The notes beneath the pieces were generated by a model. The model saw nothing but the letters and a program-made list of their open reading frames with translations, was not told the origin of the DNA and searched no databases. From Bacteroidota bacterium (GTDB taxonomy: Bacteria > Bacteroidota > Bacteroidia > Chitinophagales > Chitinophagaceae), in assembly GCA_013286305.1 (NCBI GenBank), contig JABDFW010000011.1:1-60944 (forward strand): a stretch of DNA of 60,944 bases, given 5' to 3'. Below are positions 25,123 through 33,333 of the stretch, one piece after another. The first letter of the stretch is position 1; every line of letters begins with the position of its first letter. The translations under genes and the position numbers were made by a program.

Positions 25123-26712
25123 ATGAACTCAGCTGTAAACACCGCTATTTTAGTGATTGATGATGAAGAAATGGTAAGGGATAATATTGAAGAGATATTA
25201 ATGCCCGGGAAAGGCAACCCGGATAATGACAGCATTGACCTTGCTTCAAGCATATTGTTTGATACCCCGAACCCGCTTTTAACACCCCGCAGCAGCGACA
25301 TACCCCATTTTACTGTTGATAAGGCTTCTAATGGTATGGAAGGCCTTGAAATGGTAAAACGTGCAATAGCAACAGGTAGCCCTTATGCGGTTATTTTTTT
25401 AGATATGCGTATGCCGGGATGGGATGGGCTTGAAACAGCAGGCTACATAAGGGAGTACGATAATAAAGCTGAAATTATTTTTGTAACTGCTTTCAGCGAC
25501 AGGTCCATCGAAGAAATAATAATGCGTGCCGGGCAAAATGTAGGTTACCATTGCAAGCCTTATGCCTCGGAAGAAATTATACAGCTTGCCAGCAAAGCGG
25601 TAAGCGATTATAATAAATTAAGAAATCTCGAAAATCTTATAAAAGCCGTTTCTTCTATAAGTATAAATGAGCATCATTTGCTCACTTTACTGCACAATAT
25701 TCTTGACCAGGTTGCGGGTACCCTGCAAACAAATTTGGCATTGCTGGGGAAACTGCATAGTGATTTCTCTTACGAAAAAATATTTTCTATCGGCGCCCTT
25801 GAAGAAAAAATAAATATGCCTGCACTTATCAGCAGGATTGATACCGGCAAACTTGCGCAGGAAGAGGTGGTACAGGTTGATGAGGTAGTAATGGCTAAAA
25901 TGGATAATTATATCATTTTTGCTGTGCTTGCAAAAAACGTTTTGCTTAAAACGGAAAAAATGTACTTGCTTAAACTGTTTGTACAAAGTGCTTCGAAGGC
26001 TATACGTAATGCCGAGCTTTATGAAAAATTATTGCAAAAAGAAAAGCTTTCGGCTGTGGGCAATGCGATTGGCATGGTGATGCACGACCTGCGCTCGCCC
26101 ATCAAAAGTATAACAATGATAACTGATATTTTACGGGAGGAGGGCAATAGTAATAAATGGCTTGATACGATTGATGAATGTGCGGGCCAGGCATCGGAAA
26201 TATTTGATGATTTTCTTGATTTTATAAAAGAAACCGAAATAAAAAAACAACCGGTACATTTATTAAAAACTATTGAAGATGGTATTAAACTTGCGGAAGC
26301 AAAAGCCGATGTAAAAGGTATAACCATTAACACAGACGTACCCTTTGATATTATAATAAAAGGTGACGAAAGCAAACTAAGGCGGATAATAATGAATATT
26401 GTAAATAATGCGATAGATGCCTTAACAATACATAAAGTGATCAATCCTGTTATTGAAATTATTGCAGAAAAAGACAGCGAAAATAAAGAAGTGATGATAA
26501 CTGTACAGGACAATGGGCCCGGAATACCTTCCCTGATCATTAAAACTTTGTTTGAACCTTTTATTACCAATGGCAAGAGCAACGGAACCGGGCTGGGGCT
26601 TGCTATTGTAAAGCAATATATAACGGCACATAGCGGAACCGTAAAAGTAGAAAATAATAACGGCGCGCTGTTTACGATTACCCTGCCTTTATTACTTGCC
26701 GATGCTGTTTAA
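25123..26712 (+). CDS. Receiver-GAF-like-histidine kinase hybrid (N-terminal REC)
   Basis: The protein has 529 residues. The receiver (about 8-165) starts TAILVIDDEEMVRDNIEEIL and then has a roughly 35-residue insertion before FTVDKASNGMEGLEMV. The phospho-acceptor is Asp94 in IFLDMRMPGWDG and the switch Lys is in YHCKPYASEE. A GAF-like sensor segment spans about 170-300. The kinase core has the H-box VMHDLRSPIKSI with His321 and a full HATPase domain: IMNIVNNAIDAL, DNGPGIP and GTGLGLAIVKQY. No DNA-binding domain is present. The order receiver first, kinase last fits a relay that accepts phosphate from the upstream kinase and passes a signal on. Confidence 0.87.
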   Translation: MNSAVNTAILVIDDEEMVRDNIEEILMPGKGNPDNDSIDLASSILFDTPNPLLTPRSSDIPHFTVDKASNGMEGLEMVKRAIATGSPYAVIFLDMRMPGWDGLETAGYIREYDNKAEIIFVTAFSDRSIEEIIMRAGQNVGYHCKPYASEEIIQLASKAVSDYNKLRNLENLIKAVSSISINEHHLLTLLHNILDQVAGTLQTNLALLGKLHSDFSYEKIFSIGALEEKINMPALISRIDTGKLAQEEVVQVDEVVMAKMDNYIIFAVLAKNVLLKTEKMYLLKLFVQSASKAIRNAELYEKLLQKEKLSAVGNAIGMVMHDLRSPIKSITMITDILREEGNSNKWLDTIDECAGQASEIFDDFLDFIKETEIKKQPVHLLKTIEDGIKLAEAKADVKGITINTDVPFDIIIKGDESKLRRIIMNIVNNAIDALTIHKVINPVIEIIAEKDSENKEVMITVQDNGPGIPSLIIKTLFEPFITNGKSNGTGLGLAIVKQYITAHSGTVKVENNNGALFTITLPLLLADAV

Positions 26713-26730
26713 CCTGTCAATTGGACCAGG

Positions 26731-27492
26731 CTACAACATTATTTGTTTAACATTCGTACGGCCTTCTTTACCCCAATCTTTTAGCATGTCCTCTAAACTT
26801 GCCATTATGGTAACATTTGTTACTTTTTTTCCTTTGGTGGGTGGTGTAAGCGTTGTTTCCGGTATAGTTTCAGTATAAACTTTTGTTGCAAACCAGGTAA
26901 CATGCTCATGCGGAATAGCCACGCCAAGTATCATGCCCGGCAGGCCCGTGAAAGACTCGGGGCCGCCGGTAGTAGTAATTGCATCTGTATAAAAAGCCAC
27001 TATGTAAATAGAATCCATTATTATTGCGTTGGCACGGCGACATTCAAAACCTGCTATATTCCTTGTTTCATTGGTTATCTTCCATTGTATCCTGCGTGTA
27101 GTATCCTGAACAAGAAAGGTTTGCTCAAACACATTTTTTTGACTTGCGCTCTGTTGGCTCGCGAGATCATTAAAAACAGTGTTATCGGACGCAACGCTGC
27201 CAAAAAAATTCATTCCTTTATTTGGTTCTGCTTCCCTTCCTGGCTGGTACAATGTTTTATTATTATTAAACCTCAGGTCGAAATAAGTTGTTTTAAATTG
27301 CGGCACATTTTTTTTAATGCTTTCTTTAGTGTCAGCGGTCAGCCACTCTTCATCATCAATTCGTGCGTACATATTATCCTTTCGTTCAAACTCTATTCTT
27401 CCCTGCTTCAGGAATATGGTATTTTGTGCATTTGCAGGTAAATATGCAGCTAAAAACATTATTAAAACAGTAGTATAAATAAGTTTTTTCAT
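26731..27492 (-). CDS. GLPGLI-family exported protein
   Basis: The protein has 253 residues with a signal peptide (MKKLIYTTVLIMFLAAYLPANAQ). It carries the family signature as SFTGLPGMILGV (about residues 176-187), preceded by the typical IAGFECRRANAI and VAFYTDAI segments. GLPGLI proteins are restricted to Bacteroidota and have unknown function; they commonly sit beside a TonB-dependent outer membrane protein. That is the case here: the receptor gene lies 19 bases upstream on the same strand, so the two form an operon. It converges with the kinase gene 18 bases away. Confidence 0.92.
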   Translation of the reverse strand: MKKLIYTTVLIMFLAAYLPANAQNTIFLKQGRIEFERKDNMYARIDDEEWLTADTKESIKKNVPQFKTTYFDLRFNNNKTLYQPGREAEPNKGMNFFGSVASDNTVFNDLASQQSASQKNVFEQTFLVQDTTRRIQWKITNETRNIAGFECRRANAIIMDSIYIVAFYTDAITTTGGPESFTGLPGMILGVAIPHEHVTWFATKVYTETIPETTLTPPTKGKKVTNVTIMASLEDMLKDWGKEGRTNVKQIML

Positions 27493-27511
27493 CTTGAAAT
27501 AATTTAGACGT

Positions 27512-30313
27512 TTAAAACATGCCTGTAGGTACAGTAGTACCGGCTTTTGTAAAATTCCACACGGCGGATAAAAAGAAATATCGCTTTATCGTGCTATAGG
27601 TATTTTGCGTGATAAAATTACTGTTAACTGTTCTGTTGAAACCAACGTTTTGGTTTAATAGATCGTTGCCGGACACTTTAATAACCAGGGCGTCATTTTT
27701 AAGGAATTTTCTGCCAAACCATGCGTTCAACAAAAGCACATCGTTATTAGTAGTAAAGATTGGTGTTTTTTGCCTTATGTTGTAGTCGGCATCTGCATGT
27801 ATTTGAAGCTTAAAAGGCAGGTACCAGTCAATATTGGGCTGTATTTCGTAGGTCCAATAATTTGTTTGTATACCCGATTGTATAGATGAAACGCTGCTGG
27901 TATAGGAAGCAGAAGCGCTAAACCCTAAAGTGAATTTCTTTTCCTTTTCTTTATATATTCCCGCTCTGCCTGAATAAGTACCACTCTTTGTAGTGTTAAG
28001 CACATTGTTTACAATGTTGTTAGTTGTGCTGCTATTGACATCTGTATTAAAGTTTAAATAAGTGTCTATTTTCTTCAATTTAAAATTTAACCCCATGTAC
28101 CCGCTTAAAGTGCTGTTGCCGTTAAGGTTTACATATTTATTTATTTGTTTACCGGACAATGCATCAAATGAAGTACTGTTTACAATTGCGTTTTGAGTAA
28201 AACTGTAAAAGATACCTGTAAAAATGCCCCGTTGCGATAGTACTTTGAAATCATTAAAATTCAAATTTATATTATTGTCAAATTCCGGTTTAAGGTTAGC
28301 ATTACCAACCGTTATATTTAATGGGTTATCGTTGCTGGCAACCGGTTGTATTTGCTGGATGGAAGGCTGCTTTGTGTTACCTGAATAATTGAGCGATATA
28401 CGGCGGAATTGCGTAAATGAATAAGAAAAATTAGCTGTGGGATACCAGTTTACAAAATTTCTTCTCGATACCGAATCATTCACAAGGTTTGTTTGGTCAA
28501 AACTGGAAAAACCAAGATTGTTGCCAATGTTAAACCGTATTTTCTTTCTGCTGTAATTGTACGCCATGCCTCCCCTGTTGGTAAACACATTAAACTGGTA
28601 ATGGTTACTGTAAACACTGTCAAGATCAGTGTATTTTCCATCGGCAGATTTGTTATACGAGTTTCGCTGTGAATTACTGTTATTAACAACTATACCGTAA
28701 TTAAATATTAATGATGATGTTTTTGAAAGAGGTTCGGTATAGGTAAGCTTGGTGTCAATTAAGACGGTTCTGCTGTTATATGTTTTATACTGGTCTGTTA
28801 TGGTGCTTCCGGCAAAAATATTATTTTGAAAAGAGTCAATTTTAGAATTGAGATAGCCCGTAGCTATATTGGTGTTATAGTTTTCTCTTAAGTTAAAAGA
28901 AATCGTTCTGCCTGGTTTTTTAAATTTTTTCCTGAATAGTATATTGCTGTTAACAGTGCTGTTATCGCCAACGCTGGATAAGTTGCGTAAACTGCGGTTA
29001 ACCAGGTTGCTGTTGGTAAGGCTTTCTGATGAGTCGTAAGTAGCCGATATCTTATGGTCAACACCACCATCTGCAGTTATTTTCATAGATGAACTGGAAT
29101 CAAATTGTACTTCGTAGGTTCCATTCGCCCTGTTACGCAATATCCTGTTTTGAAATTTTTGAAAGTCGTTGGTGTAATTTATCGTGTCGTTTGAAAGAAT
29201 GTTTTGTGAATTAGTCGTGCTTGAGCCATCAACCATTAAATTCATTATTTTGTAGTTGCCGTTCATACTTATCTTATCGTCATCCCATTTATTGTTGAAA
29301 TGCAATCCGCCGGTTTGCACCAATGGGTACCCCTGTCCATTATACTGCCCGTTCCATCCTTCAAAATCATCTCCTGAGCTATTAAATGAGATCATAACGC
29401 CACCACCGTCCCCGCCTTCAACACTCATCCCGTTCCCGCCCTGGTCGCCATAGTTGCTTATATCCTGCCAGTTTAAACCGGTTTTACCTGTATTAGAAAC
29501 AATACCATAAGCGGCAAATTTCTCTTTGTTTTTAAAATCATTTACCATTGCCTGGTTCTCATGATATCCGTCGGTGCCGCCACTTAAGCTAATTCTTCCA
29601 AAATAGCCATTCTTTTTTCCGTCTTTTAGTTTAAGATTTATCGTTTTTTGTCGTGACCCATCATCAATACCCGTAAAAGTAGCCTGGTCGCTTTTTTTAT
29701 CATATACTTGTACAGAGCCCACCATATCAGCACGCAGGTTTTGTGTTACTAACGTTGGGTCATCTCCAAAAAATTCCTCTCCGTCAACCAATACTTTTTG
29801 AACCGTTTCGCCCTGCGCTGTTATTTTTCCATTCTTATCAATTTGAATACCGGGCATTTTTTTAAGCAGGTCTTCTACTGTTGCATTCGGCTGCACTTTA
29901 AAACTGTCTGCAATAAATTCCGTAGTATCGCCTTTTAGCCTTATTGAGCCTAATTGTTGCCTTACTATCACTTCTTTCAGCAAGTTTGCCTTTAAAATAA
30001 GATATATGGCGCCTGTATTTATTTTTGCTGAATCTTTTAAAGTAAGCGGTTCAGCGTAGTCGGCGTATTCAGGATAAGTTACAAACATCAGGTAATCACC
30101 TGCCTTAATATTTTTAATTTCAAACTCTCCCTTAGCGTTGCTTCTTGTAAATTTTACCAACATAGAATCCTTTGCCCTTAACAGGGAAACGACAGTGTTT
30201 GATAAATTCTGTTTATTTATTGTATCAGTAATTATACCTTTAATAGAGGCATTTTGGGCAATAGAAAAAAAAGTGACGGATAAGATAGTTAGCAGCAGTA
30301 CAATTTTTTTCAT
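27512..30313 (-). CDS. TonB-dependent outer membrane receptor, OMP_b-brl_3 type
   Basis: The protein has 933 residues. A signal peptide (to about 20) is followed by a carboxypeptidase-regulatory-like beta-sandwich (about 22-105: ASIKGIITDTINKQNLSNTVV). The plug domain (about 120-235) has MPGIQIDKNGKITAQGETVQ and VLVDGEEFFGDD. The rest is a long, Asn/Ser/Tyr-rich beta-barrel ending in an aromatic residue (TGMF). This architecture is that of outer-membrane beta-barrel family 3 rather than SusC, and no SusD follows. It forms an operon with the GLPGLI gene. The substrate is unknown; neighbours suggest but do not show a glucan link. Confidence 0.9.
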   Translation of the reverse strand: MKKIVLLLTILSVTFFSIAQNASIKGIITDTINKQNLSNTVVSLLRAKDSMLVKFTRSNAKGEFEIKNIKAGDYLMFVTYPEYADYAEPLTLKDSAKINTGAIYLILKANLLKEVIVRQQLGSIRLKGDTTEFIADSFKVQPNATVEDLLKKMPGIQIDKNGKITAQGETVQKVLVDGEEFFGDDPTLVTQNLRADMVGSVQVYDKKSDQATFTGIDDGSRQKTINLKLKDGKKNGYFGRISLSGGTDGYHENQAMVNDFKNKEKFAAYGIVSNTGKTGLNWQDISNYGDQGGNGMSVEGGDGGGVMISFNSSGDDFEGWNGQYNGQGYPLVQTGGLHFNNKWDDDKISMNGNYKIMNLMVDGSSTTNSQNILSNDTINYTNDFQKFQNRILRNRANGTYEVQFDSSSSMKITADGGVDHKISATYDSSESLTNSNLVNRSLRNLSSVGDNSTVNSNILFRKKFKKPGRTISFNLRENYNTNIATGYLNSKIDSFQNNIFAGSTITDQYKTYNSRTVLIDTKLTYTEPLSKTSSLIFNYGIVVNNSNSQRNSYNKSADGKYTDLDSVYSNHYQFNVFTNRGGMAYNYSRKKIRFNIGNNLGFSSFDQTNLVNDSVSRRNFVNWYPTANFSYSFTQFRRISLNYSGNTKQPSIQQIQPVASNDNPLNITVGNANLKPEFDNNINLNFNDFKVLSQRGIFTGIFYSFTQNAIVNSTSFDALSGKQINKYVNLNGNSTLSGYMGLNFKLKKIDTYLNFNTDVNSSTTNNIVNNVLNTTKSGTYSGRAGIYKEKEKKFTLGFSASASYTSSVSSIQSGIQTNYWTYEIQPNIDWYLPFKLQIHADADYNIRQKTPIFTTNNDVLLLNAWFGRKFLKNDALVIKVSGNDLLNQNVGFNRTVNSNFITQNTYSTIKRYFFLSAVWNFTKAGTTVPTGMF

Positions 30314-30409
30314 GTGTCAGGTTAAAGGTTAAGTTTTGGTTTTTCTACGGCAAACTTCGTATTTAATTTATCAAAAACGAAGTTGATTTTCATAATTTTA
30401 CGTTAATGG

Positions 30410-30417
30410 TAATTTTG
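30410..30417 (+). promoter_or_regulatory. -7 element upstream of glgB
   Basis: TAATTTTG fits the Bacteroidota -7 consensus TAnnTTTG exactly, 74 bases before the glgB ATG. A weak TTG (30383-30385) lies 24 bases upstream. It lies in the divergent spacer shared with the TonB receptor gene. Confidence 0.4.
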
Positions 30418-30490
30418 ATATTTAAGTGGTGTTAAAGATTTCATAATGCGGGCTGATAGTATTACATTACGCCAACATTTAAAATTTTAT

Positions 30491-32434
30491 ATGGCTAAAA
30501 AATACGAGGACATATATTTTGTTGACAGTACAAAGCCGGTATGGAATTATTCACTGTTTTCTCATGAAGACATTCAAAATTTTCAGTCGGGCACACATTA
30601 TAGTTTATATACCATCTTTGGCAATAAGCAACTAACTGTACTTGACACGCCGGGAACATATTTTGCAGTATGGGCCCCCAATGCAACGCAGGTAAGTGTT
30701 ATAGGCAATTTTAATCACTGGAATAATGAAACACATAAACTATTTGTAAGGCTCGATTATTCGGGTATATGGGAAGGGTTTATTCCGGATGTGCTTGCAG
30801 GCGAGTCATACAAATATCATATACATGGATTTGAAGGCGCACGATTAGATAAAGGCGACCCCTTTGCTCACTTGTGGGAAAAGCGCCCTTTAACCGCATC
30901 TATAACATGGGGAACATTTTATGAATGGACGGATAATACATGGATGGAAGAAAGAAAAGAACACAATGCCTTAACTGCCCCCTGGAGTGTTTATGAAGTG
31001 CATCTTGCAAGCTGGATGAGGCCTGACAAGCATGATGAAGAAACGTATAATACCTACGGGCAGATAACGGAACGGCTGGTACCTTATGTAAAAGAAATGG
31101 GTTTTACGCATGTAGAATTTATGCCGGTTATGGAACACCCTTTTGACGGAAGCTGGGGTTACCAGGGTACCGGATTTTTTGCGCCTACTTCACGGTTTGG
31201 CAGCCCGCAGGATTTTGCTGCAATGGTAGATGCCCTGCATAGCGCAGGTGTAGGGGTTATACTGGATTGGGTGTCCTCACATTTTCCATATGATTCGCAT
31301 GGCCTGTTTATGTTTGATGGCACGCATACCTATGAATATGCCGATATGCGCAAGGGTTACCACCCTGACTGGAACAGTTATATTTTTAATTATGCCCGTG
31401 GTGAAGTAAAAAGTTTTTTAATAAGCAGCGCGAGATTTTGGTGCGACAGGTATCATGCCGACGGCATAAGGGTAGATGCTGTAAGCTCTATGCTGCGGCT
31501 TGATTACAGCAGGAGCGAAGGGCAATGGGAACGAAATGAATTTGGGGGCAATGGTAATCTTGAGGCTATTGCTTTTATTAAAGACCTGAATTCAACTTTA
31601 TACCGCGATTTTCCTGATATACAAACCATTGCTGAAGAGGCAACAGACTGGCCGAAAATAAGTAAACCAATATTTGACGGCGGCCTGGGTTTTGGCATGA
31701 AATGGATGATGGGCTGGATGCACGACACATTGGATTATTTTAAAATGGACCCACTTTTCAGACAATTTCACCAGGATAAATTTACATTTAGCATGATGTA
31801 TTTTTATGACGAGAATTTTATGCTGCCATTAAGCCATGATGAGGTAGTACATGGTAAAAGCCCGATGCTTTTCAAAATGCCCGGTGATGACTGGCAAAAA
31901 TTTGCCAACCTGCGTTTAATGTATTCTTATATGTTTACGCACCCGGGTACAAAATTGCTATTCATGGGGGATGAATTTGGCGCCACCAGCGAATGGAATT
32001 ATAAAAGCGAACTCCAATGGGGCCTTTTGCAGTTTGTTAGCCACAGCGGCATGAAAAATTGTGTAACAAAATTGAATGAGTTATACCGTAGCGAGCCGGC
32101 CTTGTACGAAAAACAATTTGAGAAGGGTGGATTTGAATGGATTGACCTTAACCATGGCAGTGAATCAGTTATTGTTTACATGCGAAAAGGAAATGATGCA
32201 AAAGACAACCTTTTAGTTTTATTGAATATGACCCCCATGGTAAGAAGAGACTGGGAAGTATATGTGCACAATAAAAGTCTTTGGAAAGAAGTGTTCAACA
32301 GCAACGATCATGAATTTTGGGGTACCGGCGATGTATTTAACCCGGAGATTATGAGTGAACTGGTGGATGAACCATCAAATTGCTATAAATTGAAAGTGCA
32401 TTTACCTGCCTTGTCTGCTGTTGTTTTGCGATGA
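30491..32434 (+). CDS. glgB: 1,4-alpha-glucan branching enzyme (GH13)
   Basis: From the ATG at 30491 (MAKKYEDIYFVD) the protein has 647 residues; an ATG at 30446 would add 15 atypical residues. The N-terminal CBM48-like domain (about 50-150) contains GTYFAVWAPNATQVSVIGNF. The barrel has EFMPVMEHPFDGSWGYQGTG and DWVSSHFP. The nucleophile is Asp329 in GIRVDAVSSML, the acid/base Glu is in IAEEATDWP, and the third carboxylate is in LPLSHDEVVHGK, which is diagnostic for branching enzymes. It introduces alpha-1,6 branches into glycogen. It is separated from glgA/glgC by 10 kb and has its own promoter region. Confidence 0.95.
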   Translation: MAKKYEDIYFVDSTKPVWNYSLFSHEDIQNFQSGTHYSLYTIFGNKQLTVLDTPGTYFAVWAPNATQVSVIGNFNHWNNETHKLFVRLDYSGIWEGFIPDVLAGESYKYHIHGFEGARLDKGDPFAHLWEKRPLTASITWGTFYEWTDNTWMEERKEHNALTAPWSVYEVHLASWMRPDKHDEETYNTYGQITERLVPYVKEMGFTHVEFMPVMEHPFDGSWGYQGTGFFAPTSRFGSPQDFAAMVDALHSAGVGVILDWVSSHFPYDSHGLFMFDGTHTYEYADMRKGYHPDWNSYIFNYARGEVKSFLISSARFWCDRYHADGIRVDAVSSMLRLDYSRSEGQWERNEFGGNGNLEAIAFIKDLNSTLYRDFPDIQTIAEEATDWPKISKPIFDGGLGFGMKWMMGWMHDTLDYFKMDPLFRQFHQDKFTFSMMYFYDENFMLPLSHDEVVHGKSPMLFKMPGDDWQKFANLRLMYSYMFTHPGTKLLFMGDEFGATSEWNYKSELQWGLLQFVSHSGMKNCVTKLNELYRSEPALYEKQFEKGGFEWIDLNHGSESVIVYMRKGNDAKDNLLVLLNMTPMVRRDWEVYVHNKSLWKEVFNSNDHEFWGTGDVFNPEIMSELVDEPSNCYKLKVHLPALSAVVLR

Positions 32435-32461
32435 TAAATCAGGATAAGGCAGGAGGAAATA

Positions 32462-33304
32462 TTACCTCCTCACCCAATTTTTTAGCTTTTTAAAAATATC
32501 CTCTTTACGGGGTTTGGGTTTGCCGTCGTGGGTTAACTTATTTGTGTAATGGTGTTCCAACTGCTCAGCATATTTTTTATCACCTTCATTTCCCCTGCAC
32601 AATTTATTAATATATGGCAGAACGCTTGCATCCAGCATGCCGTTTACTGATATGGTATGGTATTCACTTCTGCCAACTGGATTGTTGTTGGCATTAATAG
32701 CTGGTTTGCCGTTTTCAGCAAAATAATCAATATGAAAAATTTCAGGATCAAGCTGCTTTAATCTTTTGGTTCCTTTTCTTTCATTTCTCCAGGGGTGTTC
32801 TTTTTTTAAAAGCTGGGCAAGCAGGAATTTTTTATTCCATAAAGTCACCTGGTGTGACATTAAATAACCGGAAGTTGCATTATTAACTTTAGCAACATTA
32901 AAACCTTCAATATTTATTGGTGTTGCTGTTGTTTTATATACCTCGGAACTATGCAGTTTTACCTGTTTCCAGTTGTTTTGATATGCCTGTTGAAAAAGCT
33001 CTGTAAAAAAAGCAGAGTTTACATCTTTATCCAGCCACATATCTTCCTGGAAATATAAAATGTAATCCTCTTTTATTTTTTCTCTCAATAAAAAAGCAAG
33101 CCTGTTTGTCCATTCGCCTTTGCCAGACAAGATGTTTTTAAAGCCCTTTACTGTTACCTCTTTTTCTTCTGTTGCAAAATAATAATTACAAGGTATTGTA
33201 AAACTCCAGTGCTTTTCAAAAAAATGTTCAAATCCCTTGAACAGAAATTCGTAGCGGTCGCAACTGTGTAATAACAGCGCTGTATTATTGGGGATGGTGT
33301 TCAT
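32462..33304 (-). CDS. Putative glycosyltransferase-like protein
   Basis: From the ATG at 33304 (MNTIPNNTALLLHSCDRYEFL) the protein has 280 residues; the ATG six codons earlier is possible. No signal peptide or membrane segment is seen. The segment DYILYFQEDMWLDKD looks like the metal-binding acidic turn (EDM/DxD) of GT-A fold transferases, and LLLHSCDRYEFLFKGF at the start resembles the first strand of that fold. The C-terminus is basic (KPKPRKEDIFKKLKNWVRR). I cannot name a family or a sugar. It lies 29 bases downstream of argS on the same strand, and other surface-sugar genes (GtrA, GT87-like) lie just beyond. Confidence 0.5.
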   Translation of the reverse strand: MNTIPNNTALLLHSCDRYEFLFKGFEHFFEKHWSFTIPCNYYFATEEKEVTVKGFKNILSGKGEWTNRLAFLLREKIKEDYILYFQEDMWLDKDVNSAFFTELFQQAYQNNWKQVKLHSSEVYKTTATPINIEGFNVAKVNNATSGYLMSHQVTLWNKKFLLAQLLKKEHPWRNERKGTKRLKQLDPEIFHIDYFAENGKPAINANNNPVGRSEYHTISVNGMLDASVLPYINKLCRGNEGDKKYAEQLEHHYTNKLTHDGKPKPRKEDIFKKLKNWVRR

Positions 33305-33333
33305 TTCAGCTTGCAGTATCATTTAAATTTATT

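Noticed and set aside
26019-26582. 187-residue hydrophobic frame opposite the hybrid kinase
   Set aside because: The Ile/Ser-rich apparent membrane protein arises from reading ATT/ATA-rich kinase codons in reverse.
27512-30313. TonB-dependent receptor as SusC of a polysaccharide utilisation locus
   Set aside because: No SusD-like lipoprotein is adjacent, and the barrel and partner (GLPGLI) fit the OMP_b-brl_3 group.
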